A stretch of DNA of 64,000 nucleotides from Lewinellaceae bacterium. GTDB taxonomy: Bacteria > Bacteroidota > Bacteroidia > Chitinophagales > Saprospiraceae. Numbering within the stretch: position 1 is the first letter of the stretch; each line of letters starts with the position of its first letter. Below the pieces are notes generated by a model, which saw only the letters and a program-made list of their open reading frames with translations, had not been told where the DNA came from and did no database searches. The translations under genes were made by a program, and so were the position numbers. This document shows positions 43,839 to 52,616 of this stretch, in pieces. The DNA is taken from positions 620,001 through 684,000 of the forward strand of contig JACJYO010000002.1 of assembly GCA_020636075.1 (NCBI GenBank), read 5' to 3'.

Positions 43839-44198
43839 ATGATGTCGCACCTTGAAATTGGCAAACTCGGTGAAAACCTCGCAGCGGAATACCTGCAGAA
43901 CAAAGGCTATCAGATTCTCCGGCAAAACTTTCGCGCAGGTAAGGGCGAAATCGATCTGATCGCCCAAACCCCGGAAGGCTGCCTGGTTTTTGTCGAAGTG
44001 AAAACCAGGGCGCTCGACGGGTTTGGAGGACCGGAGGAAGCTGTAGACCGGAAGAAACAGGATATCATAGCCCGTACAGCGGGTTCATTCATGGAACAAA
44101 TCGGGCATGAGGGCGAATTGCGTTTCGATATCATTTCAGTACTGTTAGCCAAGGGTCAATTGAAAAACATCCGTCACGTGGAAGATGCCTTTTTTTAA
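43839..44198 (+). CDS. YraN family protein (UPF0102, Holliday junction-like nuclease fold)
   Basis: 119 residues. EIGKLGENLAAEYLQNKGYQIL, GEIDLIAQTPEGCLVFVEVKTR and the D..EVK pattern are those of UPF0102/YraN, an endonuclease-like fold of uncertain activity. Two Met codons open the gene. It follows the second metalloprotease by 14 bases. Confidence 0.92.
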   Translation: MMSHLEIGKLGENLAAEYLQNKGYQILRQNFRAGKGEIDLIAQTPEGCLVFVEVKTRALDGFGGPEEAVDRKKQDIIARTAGSFMEQIGHEGELRFDIISVLLAKGQLKNIRHVEDAFF

Positions 44199-44315
44199 AA
44201 GGCCTGTTGATTGCCCTGTTTAAAAATATACCTCCAGGTTTATTGCCTTCTGGTAGAATTTCCCAACTCCGCTTGACTTACCGGGTAACTTAGCATTAAT
44301 CATATTTACCGAGCT

Positions 44316-46178
44316 ATGAAAAAAATCACACTCCTGCTGCTGACCCTGCTGGGCTGTTCGCCGCTTTTTTCGCAAAATACCAATGTTACTTTCCGGTCAA
44401 AAATGAGTTTTCCCGGGCAATCCGTTGCCAACGTTTGGGGCTATACGGCCAATGGCCGGGAATACGCTTTGGTCGGCGCATCGCTGGGCCTGATCATTGT
44501 GGATATCACCAACCCGGATGCTCCGCAGCAAATCGTCCAGATTCCAGGCCCGAATAATTTATGGAAAGAAATTAAAACCTTCCGGCAATACGCCTACATC
44601 GTTTCAGAAGGCGGCCAGGGAGTGCAGGTTGTCGATATGTCAAATTTGCCGTCTCCCAATTTGCCAAATCACTATTACACCGGCGACGGCCCGATTCAGG
44701 GTCAACTGGGGAAAATACACGCCCTGCATATCGATGTAGCAAGCGGATTTTTATACGCCTACGGCGGAAATTTATTCAGTGGAGGCGCAAAAATCCTGAA
44801 TTTAAACGGCGACCCGTACAACCCTGTTTATGCCGGCAAGTTTGACCAACTAGGCTATATCCACGACGGCTTTGTCGACAACGACACCCTTTATGCGGCG
44901 CATATTTACCAGGGCTTGTTTTCGGTAGTTGATATGCACGACAAAAACAACCCGAACCTGATCGTCACGCAAAACACACCGAAAAATTTTACACACAACA
45001 CCTGGCCCTCCAACGACCGGAAAACGCTGTTCACCACCGACGAAACCAGCAACTCGTACCTGGCCGCTTTTGATATTTCCGACCTGGATAACATTACCTT
45101 GATCGACAAAATCCAAAGCAATCCCGGCTCCAATTCCGCGGTGCACAACACCCATATTTTAGGAAACTTTGCCGTCACGGCCTGGTACAAAGACGGTTTT
45201 ACAATTGTGGATATTACCCGGCCGGACAACCTCGTTCAGGTTGGCAATTACGATACCTACCCAAACCGATCTGGCAGTGGCTATGATGGCTGTTGGGGCG
45301 TATATCCGTATTTTCCCTCCGGAAACATCATTGCGTCAACCATACGAGCCACTGAAGACAACAATGGTGAAATTTGGGTACTCAGCCCAAACTATGTCCG
45401 CGCATGCTACCTGGAAGGCCTTATAACCAATGGTTTAACCGGCACGCCGCTCAACGATGTTTTAATTGATGTAGTAGGCAGCCAGACAGAACTGACTGTA
45501 GCAAATGGCGTCTTCAAAATGGGGCAGGAAAAAGAAGGGCATTATACCGTTCGCATCAGTAAGCCGGGCTATCAGAGCCAGGAGTTTACGGTTTATTTTC
45601 AACGCGGCGTCGTGCGGAAACTGAATACCGCCCTATACCCAACTGGTGGGTTAAACATTACCGGTAAAGTCGAAAGCGCTTATGATGGCAGTGCAATACC
45701 CAACGCCTCGGTCATCTTTTCCAGTTGGAGCGGCACTTGGGAAACAACAACCGATGCGCTCGGGGCATTTGATATGCAGGGCCTGCCTGCTGGGTTGTAC
45801 GATATTGTTGCGGGTGCTCCCGGATTTGGGAAATCCGTCAATTACAAAGTACAAATCACGCAGGATCAAACGCTGACCCTGCAAATTGCACCCAAGTCCA
45901 AGTCTTTCCAGGGGCCGGGTCAAACGCCCAACAACCTGATTAGTAGTTGGCCCAACCCGTTTTCGGAGGAAATCCAAATCGGAATTGCCCCGGCGTATTC
46001 CACCTACCGGTTACGGGTTTTTAACAGTTTTGGAAAACAAATACTGGATCTGAGAGATCAACCCAATGATGATGTGATTCGACTAGGTGCCGACTGGCCG
46101 GCCGGGGTTTATTTGATTCAACTGGACTTGGGTGATGGGACCTCACCTGTGCTTAAAAAAGTAGTCAAAGCCCGATAA
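44316..46178 (+). CDS. Choice-of-anchor B (LVIVD-repeat) surface protein with T9SS tail
   Basis: 620 residues with a signal peptide (LLTLLGCSPLFSQ). The N-terminal half is a beta-propeller of LVIVD repeats (GLIIVDITNPDAPQQIVQIPG, VQVVDMSNLPSPN, DGFTIVDITRPDNLVQVGNYDT), the choice-of-anchor-B type. Two carboxypeptidase-regulatory-like domains follow (LEGLITNGLTGTPLNDVLIDV, TGKVESAYDGSAIPNASVIFS). The end, SSWPNPFSEEIQIGIAP..GVYLIQLDLGDG, is a T9SS type A sorting tail. Probably a surface adhesin or scaffold. Confidence 0.87.
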   Translation: MKKITLLLLTLLGCSPLFSQNTNVTFRSKMSFPGQSVANVWGYTANGREYALVGASLGLIIVDITNPDAPQQIVQIPGPNNLWKEIKTFRQYAYIVSEGGQGVQVVDMSNLPSPNLPNHYYTGDGPIQGQLGKIHALHIDVASGFLYAYGGNLFSGGAKILNLNGDPYNPVYAGKFDQLGYIHDGFVDNDTLYAAHIYQGLFSVVDMHDKNNPNLIVTQNTPKNFTHNTWPSNDRKTLFTTDETSNSYLAAFDISDLDNITLIDKIQSNPGSNSAVHNTHILGNFAVTAWYKDGFTIVDITRPDNLVQVGNYDTYPNRSGSGYDGCWGVYPYFPSGNIIASTIRATEDNNGEIWVLSPNYVRACYLEGLITNGLTGTPLNDVLIDVVGSQTELTVANGVFKMGQEKEGHYTVRISKPGYQSQEFTVYFQRGVVRKLNTALYPTGGLNITGKVESAYDGSAIPNASVIFSSWSGTWETTTDALGAFDMQGLPAGLYDIVAGAPGFGKSVNYKVQITQDQTLTLQIAPKSKSFQGPGQTPNNLISSWPNPFSEEIQIGIAPAYSTYRLRVFNSFGKQILDLRDQPNDDVIRLGADWPAGVYLIQLDLGDGTSPVLKKVVKAR

Positions 46179-46252
46179 TTACCGGATTGTGTGCAGCATA
46201 TGCATATTTGCACCAAATGAACCCATATTGACAAGAATTTAAAAAGCTGCAT

Positions 46253-46972
46253 ATGCAAATCGGACTTTTAGGTTACGGTAAAATGGGCAAAGCCATTGAG
46301 GCACTGGCCAAACCACAAGGGGTAGATATTGCCTGGAAAATCACACGGGCCAATCACCATCAACTCAGCCCGGATTTGCTACGCAATGCAGATGTTGTCA
46401 TAGAATTCACCCGACCGGAAGCAGCATTTAAAAATGTAATGACCTGTTTGGAAGCAGGGGTTCCTGTGGTGAGCGGCACCACCGGCTGGTTGGAGCAATT
46501 GGCTGACGCAGAAAACTGGTGTCGGAAACACCAGGGAGCATTGCTGTGGGCATCCAATTTCAGTGTCGGTGTCAACCTGTTTTTTGCACTCAACCGCTAC
46601 CTCGCCCGGCTCATGAACACCCGCCCGGAATACAATCCGGCAATAACCGAAACACACCACATCCATAAACTCGATGCACCCAGCGGTACTGCCGTGACCC
46701 TTACCAACGACATCCTCCAACAACTTGACAGAAAGAAAAACTGGCGATTACACCCCACCCCACCGGCAACGGATGAAATCCCTGTGACGGCTATCCGCGA
46801 AAATGAGGTGCCCGGAACCCACCGGATTTGCTGGCAAAGCCCGATCGACGAAATCACAATTGAACATAAAGCATTCTCCAGAACCGGGTTTGCCAGTGGT
46901 GCACTATTGGCAGCCCAATGGTTAGTAGGGAAAACGGGGGTGTTCAGCATGGAAGACGTGCTTGGGCTGTAA
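46253..46972 (+). CDS. dapB: 4-hydroxy-tetrahydrodipicolinate reductase
   Basis: 239 residues. It reduces the dihydrodipicolinate precursor in diaminopimelate and lysine synthesis. The nucleotide-binding start MQIGLLGYGKMGKAIE and the conserved ETHHIHKLDAPSGTAVTL (general acid His and Lys) are visible, and FSVGVNLFF precedes them. It is slightly shorter than the usual 265-275 residues, which is common in Bacteroidota. Confidence 0.93.
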   Translation: MQIGLLGYGKMGKAIEALAKPQGVDIAWKITRANHHQLSPDLLRNADVVIEFTRPEAAFKNVMTCLEAGVPVVSGTTGWLEQLADAENWCRKHQGALLWASNFSVGVNLFFALNRYLARLMNTRPEYNPAITETHHIHKLDAPSGTAVTLTNDILQQLDRKKNWRLHPTPPATDEIPVTAIRENEVPGTHRICWQSPIDEITIEHKAFSRTGFASGALLAAQWLVGKTGVFSMEDVLGL

Positions 46973-47115
46973 TAAATTGCTGGTATTTTACGAAAACAAC
47001 AACATCCGCTTTCTACTGAATAGCAATTATTGAACACCGGCAAGAAATTTTGCCCAATAAATTCGCGTAACCCAGGGAAACTGTCAACTTTGCAAACCAC
47101 CGTTGCTCCAAAGCA

Positions 47116-47835
47116 GTGCCAATCCAAAAAAAACAATTACCATCCGTGCAACCAGTTGTTCGCCTAAATAACACCGATATCTGTCAGCAAGACCAAAGTC
47201 TCGTGCTGGAAAACATTAGCCTGACCATTGGTCCCGGAGAATTCACTTACCTGATCGGAAAAACAGGTAGCGGTAAGTCAAGCCTGCTCAAAACGCTGTA
47301 CGCTGCACTTCCTCTTTCCAAAGGCACTGGCGAAGTGGTCGGCTTTGATCTTCGAACCATCGATCGCAACAATGTGCACTTGCTCCGCAGGAAACTGGGT
47401 ATTGTATTTCAGGACTTTAACCTGCTCACTGACCGGAATGTAGCCGAGAATTTGCGCTTCGTCTTACGAGCCACAGGTTGGACGAATGCCGAGGAAATGG
47501 ACGAACGGATACAGGAGGTTTTGGATGGCGTTGGTATGCCCGACAAAAAAGAGGCTATGCCTTTTGAACTTTCCGGTGGCGAACAACAACGCGTAGTCAT
47601 TGCACGAGCGCTGCTCAACCGGCCCGAACTACTTATTGCCGACGAGCCCACAGGAAATCTCGACCCTGAAACGAGCGACGATGTGTTGGTGCTGATGCGC
47701 AATCTCGCTAAAGAGCATGACACCGCTGTGCTTTGCGCAACACATGATTATCGGATATTGGAAAACTTTCCTGCACGAATTATTCGCATCCGGCAAGGCA
47801 AACTGATTGACGACGAAGGGGTGGAAATCAAATAA
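47116..47835 (+). CDS. ftsE: FtsE-like ABC transporter ATPase
   Basis: 239 residues from a GTG start (a later GTG at 47146 is also possible). Walker A GKTGSGKSSLLKTLY, Q-loop VFQDFNLLTDRNVAENLRFVL, signature ELSGGEQQRVVIARALL and Walker B LLIADEPTGNLDPETSDDVL fit the FtsE branch, which works with FtsX at the divisome to activate cell-wall hydrolases. FtsX is not adjacent, so a different partner is possible. Confidence 0.85.
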   Translation: MPIQKKQLPSVQPVVRLNNTDICQQDQSLVLENISLTIGPGEFTYLIGKTGSGKSSLLKTLYAALPLSKGTGEVVGFDLRTIDRNNVHLLRRKLGIVFQDFNLLTDRNVAENLRFVLRATGWTNAEEMDERIQEVLDGVGMPDKKEAMPFELSGGEQQRVVIARALLNRPELLIADEPTGNLDPETSDDVLVLMRNLAKEHDTAVLCATHDYRILENFPARIIRIRQGKLIDDEGVEIK

Positions 47836-47862
47836 GCACCCAATCACCACTTTCAAAATCGT

Positions 47863-48273
47863 TTACTGTTCCTGCAATTCTGCAAGTTTGGCAGATACCC
47901 GCTGACGGCGCCGGGTTTGCACTCCGCGTTCCCTTAACTTGCGATGTTCGGTATGCGGCCGGAAACCGGTGGTGAAAACATCCGACTTGCAACTCGCCGT
48001 TTTTTCAACATATTCTGCCAGTTTTCCCAAGGCAAGCAGCACCGGAGCTTCTTTTTCGCGCACCGCGTCAGTACGTTCTTTTCGTTTAAGTTGGGGATTA
48101 TCCAGCACCTCGTGTAGCGCTTGGACACTTTCATTTAATGCATCCCAAAGACTTTCATGGTTCGGTATGTAGGTGCTTTTCAGGGATTTTCGCAAAATGC
48201 GCTCGGCAAAAACCGTCAGACTTTGACCATGCAGAAACAAGAAATGGCGGTCTACTTGAAATTTATCAATCAT
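47863..48273 (-). CDS. Hypothetical protein, lysine/arginine-rich
   Basis: 136 residues from MIDKFQVDRHF. It is mainly helical: ILRKSLKSTYIPNHESLWDALNESVQALHEVLDNPQLKRK, then PVLLALGKLAEYVEKTASCKSDVFTTGF, and a basic tail (RERGVQTRRRQRVSAKLAEL). A longer start three codons upstream exists. It is convergent with ftsE. No family is recognised, and it could bind nucleic acid by its charge, but this is a guess. Confidence 0.55.
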   Translation of the reverse strand: MIDKFQVDRHFLFLHGQSLTVFAERILRKSLKSTYIPNHESLWDALNESVQALHEVLDNPQLKRKERTDAVREKEAPVLLALGKLAEYVEKTASCKSDVFTTGFRPHTEHRKLRERGVQTRRRQRVSAKLAELQEQ

Positions 48274-48531
48274 CGAATACAATACTTTTCAACGCCATGG
48301 AACTGGCGAACAAACAATCCATGCAATTTTGGGCAAAATGCCTAAATGCACAAATTATTATTGGACAAGTGGCGACACTTCAGCCAATTAACTGGCAATA
48401 GGTCGTATTTATGCCATTTTTAAAAATGCCGATTGCCATACCTCAAGCCGATTTCCGGTTGAAATTCAAGTAACCGCAGGTCGAAATTCAGCCTTCGGCA
48501 ACATTGCTTTACCGATCTTTGCCGACGCCGT

Positions 48532-49551
48532 ATGCCTAAATTACTCTTGCATCTGATTTTCTGGCTTGCCTACTGGCTCGTTTACGCCTACACCTACAGC
48601 CGGTATGATGGAAATTTGCCCAAATATCTGCTTACAGAAGGTTTGCAGATGCCGGCCCGCATGCTTGCAACCTACATTAGCTTTTGGGTGCTCGATCGCT
48701 GGAGCAAGCACAGTTGGTGGGCGCTTTCGGGTGTTGCGATGATGGTCATTCTTGGAGGCATCTTCAATCGCTTCCTCAAATTCTGGTATGTCGTTCCGGA
48801 ATATTTCCCGGATGCTACGATCCATTTCTGGGATTTGAACCGGATGGCTGTCGATATTTTCGACTGTGTTTTGGCTACGGCTGTTGCTATTTCAGCCCGG
48901 TTATATTTCAGGCACCAGGCAAGCCTGCGCAGGGAAGCACAGTTGCAACGCGAAAAAACAGAAGCTGAACTGTTGGCACTCAAAAACCAATTACAGCCAC
49001 ATTTTTTGTTTAATACGATCAATAATTTATACGCTCTGGCGCGTATCAAGTCGGATAAAACTGCCCCGGTCGCACTGCAACTCGCTAACCTATTGCGTTT
49101 TGTTTTGTATGAAACAGGGAAAGCAACTATTCCAATTGAACAGGAAGTAAAAATCCTGAAAGACTATATCGCCCTGGAAGAATTGCGCTTTGATAGCGAA
49201 CGACTTACCGTTGATACCAAGTTTGACCTGGACAACCCAGCCCAACCAATTACCCCGCTGTTGCTATTACCCTTGGTGGAAAACGCCTTCAAACATGGTG
49301 TAAGCGAAGATCGCAGTGATGCCTGGGTCCGGATCGACGTTCAGTTGAAAGCAAAAAAACTAACCGCCCACATCGAAAACTCCCTTCAGGAATTAGCGCC
49401 CAAAGAAAATCATCGTGGAATCGGATTGGCCAATATTCGCAGGCAATTAGAGCTCCGTTACCCAAGCCATAGTACTTTGGTCGCAGAAATTAGGCCCGAA
49501 ACTGAAAATATGCCTGCCAGTTTTAGGGTTATGCTCACAGTGAGTTTATAG
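48532..49551 (+). CDS. LytS-type sensor histidine kinase
   Basis: 339 residues. Four membrane helices (about 1-125) and a short coiled region lead to the His_kinase domain (PF06580), with the phosphorylated His in LKNQLQPHFLFNTINNLYAL at about 157 and an ATP-binding domain with PLLLLPLVENAFKHG and HRGIGLANIRRQLELRY. It pairs with the LytTR response regulator 55 bases downstream. No extracellular sensor domain is visible, so the signal is likely perceived in the membrane. Confidence 0.93.
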   Translation: MPKLLLHLIFWLAYWLVYAYTYSRYDGNLPKYLLTEGLQMPARMLATYISFWVLDRWSKHSWWALSGVAMMVILGGIFNRFLKFWYVVPEYFPDATIHFWDLNRMAVDIFDCVLATAVAISARLYFRHQASLRREAQLQREKTEAELLALKNQLQPHFLFNTINNLYALARIKSDKTAPVALQLANLLRFVLYETGKATIPIEQEVKILKDYIALEELRFDSERLTVDTKFDLDNPAQPITPLLLLPLVENAFKHGVSEDRSDAWVRIDVQLKAKKLTAHIENSLQELAPKENHRGIGLANIRRQLELRYPSHSTLVAEIRPETENMPASFRVMLTVSL

Positions 49552-49606
49552 GCCTAAAAACACCAGACACGCAATACCCTCCGCAAATCCATTAAAGCAA
49601 TACATT

Positions 49607-50305
49607 TTGAACTGTTTGATCGTAGAAGATGAACCCCTGGCGGCAACTATTTTGGAAGATTACATTCGCCAAGTACCCTGGTTGCGGTTTGCCGGACGTT
49701 GCTCTGATGCCGTACAGGCATTTGAGGCCTTGCAGCAAGAACCAATGGATGTCCTGTTTCTGGATATTCATCTTCCCGGCCAAAAAGGACTTGATTTTTT
49801 ACAATCGCTGGCACACCGGCCGCAAACTATCCTGACAACGGCCTATCAGGACTATGCCGTGGAAGGATTTAATTTAGGAGTAATTGACTATTTGCTCAAA
49901 CCTATAGATTTTGAACGCTTTTTAAAGGCCATCCACAAATTGCGCCGGCCGGAAGCTGATAGCCGGAACAACCCGAATGCACGTACATTTCATTTTTTCA
50001 ATGTCAACAAAAAAATGGTGCGTGTTTGGCTTGATGAGGTGGTGTTCGTGGAAAGTTTGAAAGAATATGTGCGCTTGCACCTGACTGATGGGCGCGCTGT
50101 AGTTACCAAAGGGCAGATCAGCGAAATGGAAATCCTGCTCGGCCTGTGGCGGATCCATCGCTCTTTCCTTATTTCTCTTGCCCATGTGGAGGCTTATTCA
50201 TCCAGCGAAATCACCGCCGGCAACCGGACGCTGCCAATTGGCGGACAATACAAAGATCAAACGCTGGAGAAGCTTGCCCAATTCTCGGCTGGGCATTCAG
50301 ACTAG
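49607..50305 (+). CDS. LytTR-family response regulator
   Basis: 232 residues, starting at TTG. The receiver domain has acidic residues at VEDEP, the phospho-acceptor Asp53 in LFLDIHLP, and the later LLKPI. The DNA-binding LytTR domain spans about 130-225 (FFNVNKKMVRVWLDEVVFVESLKEYVRLHL, then RIHRSFLISLAHV). It pairs with the kinase just upstream; target genes are unknown. Confidence 0.93.
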   Translation: MNCLIVEDEPLAATILEDYIRQVPWLRFAGRCSDAVQAFEALQQEPMDVLFLDIHLPGQKGLDFLQSLAHRPQTILTTAYQDYAVEGFNLGVIDYLLKPIDFERFLKAIHKLRRPEADSRNNPNARTFHFFNVNKKMVRVWLDEVVFVESLKEYVRLHLTDGRAVVTKGQISEMEILLGLWRIHRSFLISLAHVEAYSSSEITAGNRTLPIGGQYKDQTLEKLAQFSAGHSD

Positions 50306-50343
50306 GCAACACACTAAAATTCGCTTGAAATATAGCCTGATGC

Positions 50344-50373
50344 ATTGCATTAACATTGCTTGCCTTACCTTTG
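50344..50373 (+). promoter_or_regulatory. Promoter for sucC
   Basis: TTG at 50345-50347 and TACCTTTG at 50366-50373, with 18 bases between, match the Bacteroidota TTG/TAnnTTTG consensus. The sucC ATG is 45 bases further. Confidence 0.65.
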
Positions 50374-50418
50374 CGCGCGCATCTAATTCAGGAAATCACA
50401 CAAGCTTATAAATTCACA

Positions 50419-51612
50419 ATGAATCTTCACGAATATCAGGGTAAGGAACTACTTAAATCATACGGTGTAAACATCCAGGAAGGTATCCTGGCACATTCAG
50501 CGGAAGAGGCTGTTGCGGCTGCAAAAAAACTTAAAGCGGAGTTTAACTCAGACTGGTGTGTGGTTAAAGCCCAGATTCATGCCGGTGGCAGGGGTAAAGG
50601 CGGTGGTGTAAAACTGGCCAAAAGCCCGGAGGAAGCCGGCACAATAGCCGGAAACATCCTTGGAATGATGTTAAAAACGCCACAAACGCCGCCGGAAGGA
50701 AAACTGGTACGCAAGGTATTGGTTGCTCAAGATGTTTTTTATCCTGGCCCGGGAGAGCCAAAAGAATTCTATATCAGCATTTTAACGGACCGGGGCCGTG
50801 GAGGCAATGTGATCATTTACTCGCCGGACGGCGGGATGGATATTGAAAAAGTAGCCGCAGAAACGCCGGATCGCGTATTTACTGAATTTGTCGATCCGTT
50901 ACTTGGGCTGCGTCCGTTTCAGGCATCCAAAGTGGCATTTAATCTGGGGCTCAACGGGCAGGCCTATAAAGAAATGGTGGCTTTCGTTCAAAAACTATAT
51001 GCTGCCTTTGTTGGCAGCGACGCCAATTTGTTTGAAATCAACCCCTGCTTAAAGACTTCCGATGATCACATCATCGCCGTGGACTCCAAGGTTGTGCTTG
51101 ACGACAACGGCCTTTTCCGGCACCCAAATTTGGAAGCGCTCCGGGATACCGATGAGGAAGACCCCTCCGATGTTGAAGCAAAAGAATTTGATCTGAACTA
51201 CGTCAAACTCGACGGCAATGTCGGTTGCATGGTAAATGGCGCCGGACTGGCAATGGCTACCATGGACCTGATCAAACTGTCCGGTGGCGAACCCGCCAAC
51301 TTCCTTGACGTGGGTGGCACCGCCGACGCCGAACGCGTGGAAAACGCCATGCGCATCATCCTGAAAGACACGAATGTAAAAGCCATTCTCATTAATATTT
51401 TTGGTGGCATTGTGCGCTGCGACCGCGTAGCACAAGGCGTAGTTGATGCGTACAAATCCATAGGCAACATCCCGGTTCCGGTGATTGTCCGGCTGCAGGG
51501 CACCAATGCGGATCTTGCTAAAAAAATTATTGATGAATCGGGCTTGGAAGTAATGGGTGCTGTAGAATTTCAGGAAGCAGCAGACCTGGTAGCTAAGGTC
51601 TTGAAGGTGTAA
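50419..51612 (+). CDS. sucC: Succinyl-CoA synthetase beta subunit
   Basis: 397 residues from MNLHEYQGKELLKSYGV (the frame extends upstream but this is the family start). The ATP-grasp fold is evident: VVKAQIHAGGRGKGGGVKLA, LFEINPCL, and the C-terminal NGAGLAMATMDLIKLSGGEPANFLDVGGTAD. It couples succinyl-CoA cleavage to nucleoside triphosphate synthesis in the TCA cycle with SucD, which is not adjacent. Confidence 0.96.
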   Translation: MNLHEYQGKELLKSYGVNIQEGILAHSAEEAVAAAKKLKAEFNSDWCVVKAQIHAGGRGKGGGVKLAKSPEEAGTIAGNILGMMLKTPQTPPEGKLVRKVLVAQDVFYPGPGEPKEFYISILTDRGRGGNVIIYSPDGGMDIEKVAAETPDRVFTEFVDPLLGLRPFQASKVAFNLGLNGQAYKEMVAFVQKLYAAFVGSDANLFEINPCLKTSDDHIIAVDSKVVLDDNGLFRHPNLEALRDTDEEDPSDVEAKEFDLNYVKLDGNVGCMVNGAGLAMATMDLIKLSGGEPANFLDVGGTADAERVENAMRIILKDTNVKAILINIFGGIVRCDRVAQGVVDAYKSIGNIPVPVIVRLQGTNADLAKKIIDESGLEVMGAVEFQEAADLVAKVLKV

Positions 51613-51693
51613 TTCAGTATTTGCTGCTTCGGATAGTACAAAACGTTGAATGACAGATTCAATTTAAACCGCTGCAGATAAATCGCACATTCA

Positions 51694-52050
51694 TCATTCA
51701 TCATCAACTTTGCCTTCCTCCGATTCGGCTTTGGGGTCTATCAACTTAAGCGCCTGATTTACGACCCGTTCAATCCGTTGTTCATCTTGCGCCAGAATTT
51801 GCAGATTCTGTTCATATTCCGGAGCAGTCACACCGTGTATTTTGAGCACCTGATCGTAATAGACATGCGTCAGGCTATCCTTTGCATAGCCGGTAAAACC
51901 GCTGGTGGCTGCCTCAGCAAGATAAAGGTCGGCCATAATCCGGGCAGTTTTTTCCTCTGAAAACAAAGGTTGTTCAGCAGAATTCTGGCAGGCCGTAACC
52001 GATGCCATCAAAATCAGGTGCAGGAGAAAAAAACGGGTTATTGATTTCAC
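51694..52050 (-). CDS. DUF4296 lipoprotein
   Basis: 118 residues from a GTG start. A lipoprotein signal (LMASVTAC, Cys21) leads into the DUF4296 domain: SEEKTARIMADLYLAEAA, then FTGYAKDSLTHVYYDQVLKIHGVTAPEYEQNLQIL. This family occurs only in Bacteroidota and its function is not known. The start overlaps the stop of the SixA gene (GTGA), so the two are coupled. Confidence 0.88.
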   Translation of the reverse strand: MKSITRFFLLHLILMASVTACQNSAEQPLFSEEKTARIMADLYLAEAATSGFTGYAKDSLTHVYYDQVLKIHGVTAPEYEQNLQILAQDEQRIERVVNQALKLIDPKAESEEGKVDDE

Positions 52051-52541
52051 AACACTTCTTTTGGAAAATAACAGGCTTTGACACGGGCATTATCCTCATC
52101 CATTAAAGCCCAATTGGTAGCAGATGTTTCAATATGGATAACGCCGCAGGTAGGTACATTGTCGATATAAGCATCCGTAAAATTATTAGCCACATCAGTG
52201 AATGTCGGGTTATGGCCAAATAAGAATACGGTTTGCGCTGGATCCGGCAATGCGCTGATAATCCGCAAAATCACTGCGGGGTAAGCTTCATAGATATCTT
52301 TATTCTGGATAATTGCCGCTTCACCAAAGCCAAGACCTTTGGCAAAAAACCGAGCGGTCGTGAGCGCCCGGTTAGCCGGGCTGCTGATCATCAAATCGGG
52401 TTTGACCTGCATACTACGCAACAAATCAGCCATTTCGGGTGCATCTTTCAGCCCGCGCTTATTCAACGGCCGGTCAAAATCCCGCAAACCCGGGGTATCC
52501 CAACTGGACTTAGCATGCCGAACAAGAAAAAGATTTCGCAT
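52047..52541 (-). CDS. SixA-type histidine phosphatase
   Basis: 164 residues. LVRHAKSSWD (RHxK/RHA motif with the phospho-His), ISSPANRALTTARFF and FLFGHNPTFTD (second His) are the SixA/phosphohistidine phosphatase features. It removes phosphate from His residues of signalling proteins or small molecules; the target is unknown. Its stop overlaps the DUF4296 gene. Confidence 0.9.
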   Translation of the reverse strand: MRNLFLVRHAKSSWDTPGLRDFDRPLNKRGLKDAPEMADLLRSMQVKPDLMISSPANRALTTARFFAKGLGFGEAAIIQNKDIYEAYPAVILRIISALPDPAQTVFLFGHNPTFTDVANNFTDAYIDNVPTCGVIHIETSATNWALMDEDNARVKACYFPKEVL

Positions 52542-52561
52542 AACAATAAATTGTGTTTAAT

Positions 52562-52569
52562 CAAAGGTA
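52562..52569 (-). promoter_or_regulatory. Promoter -7 box for the SixA/DUF4296 operon
   Basis: TACCTTTG on the minus strand, 21 bases upstream of the sixA ATG. Confidence 0.55.
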
Positions 52570-52616
52570 CGTGCAATTTAGAAATGTCCCCTTGCGGGAT
52601 TTCCCGGGTTTAAAAG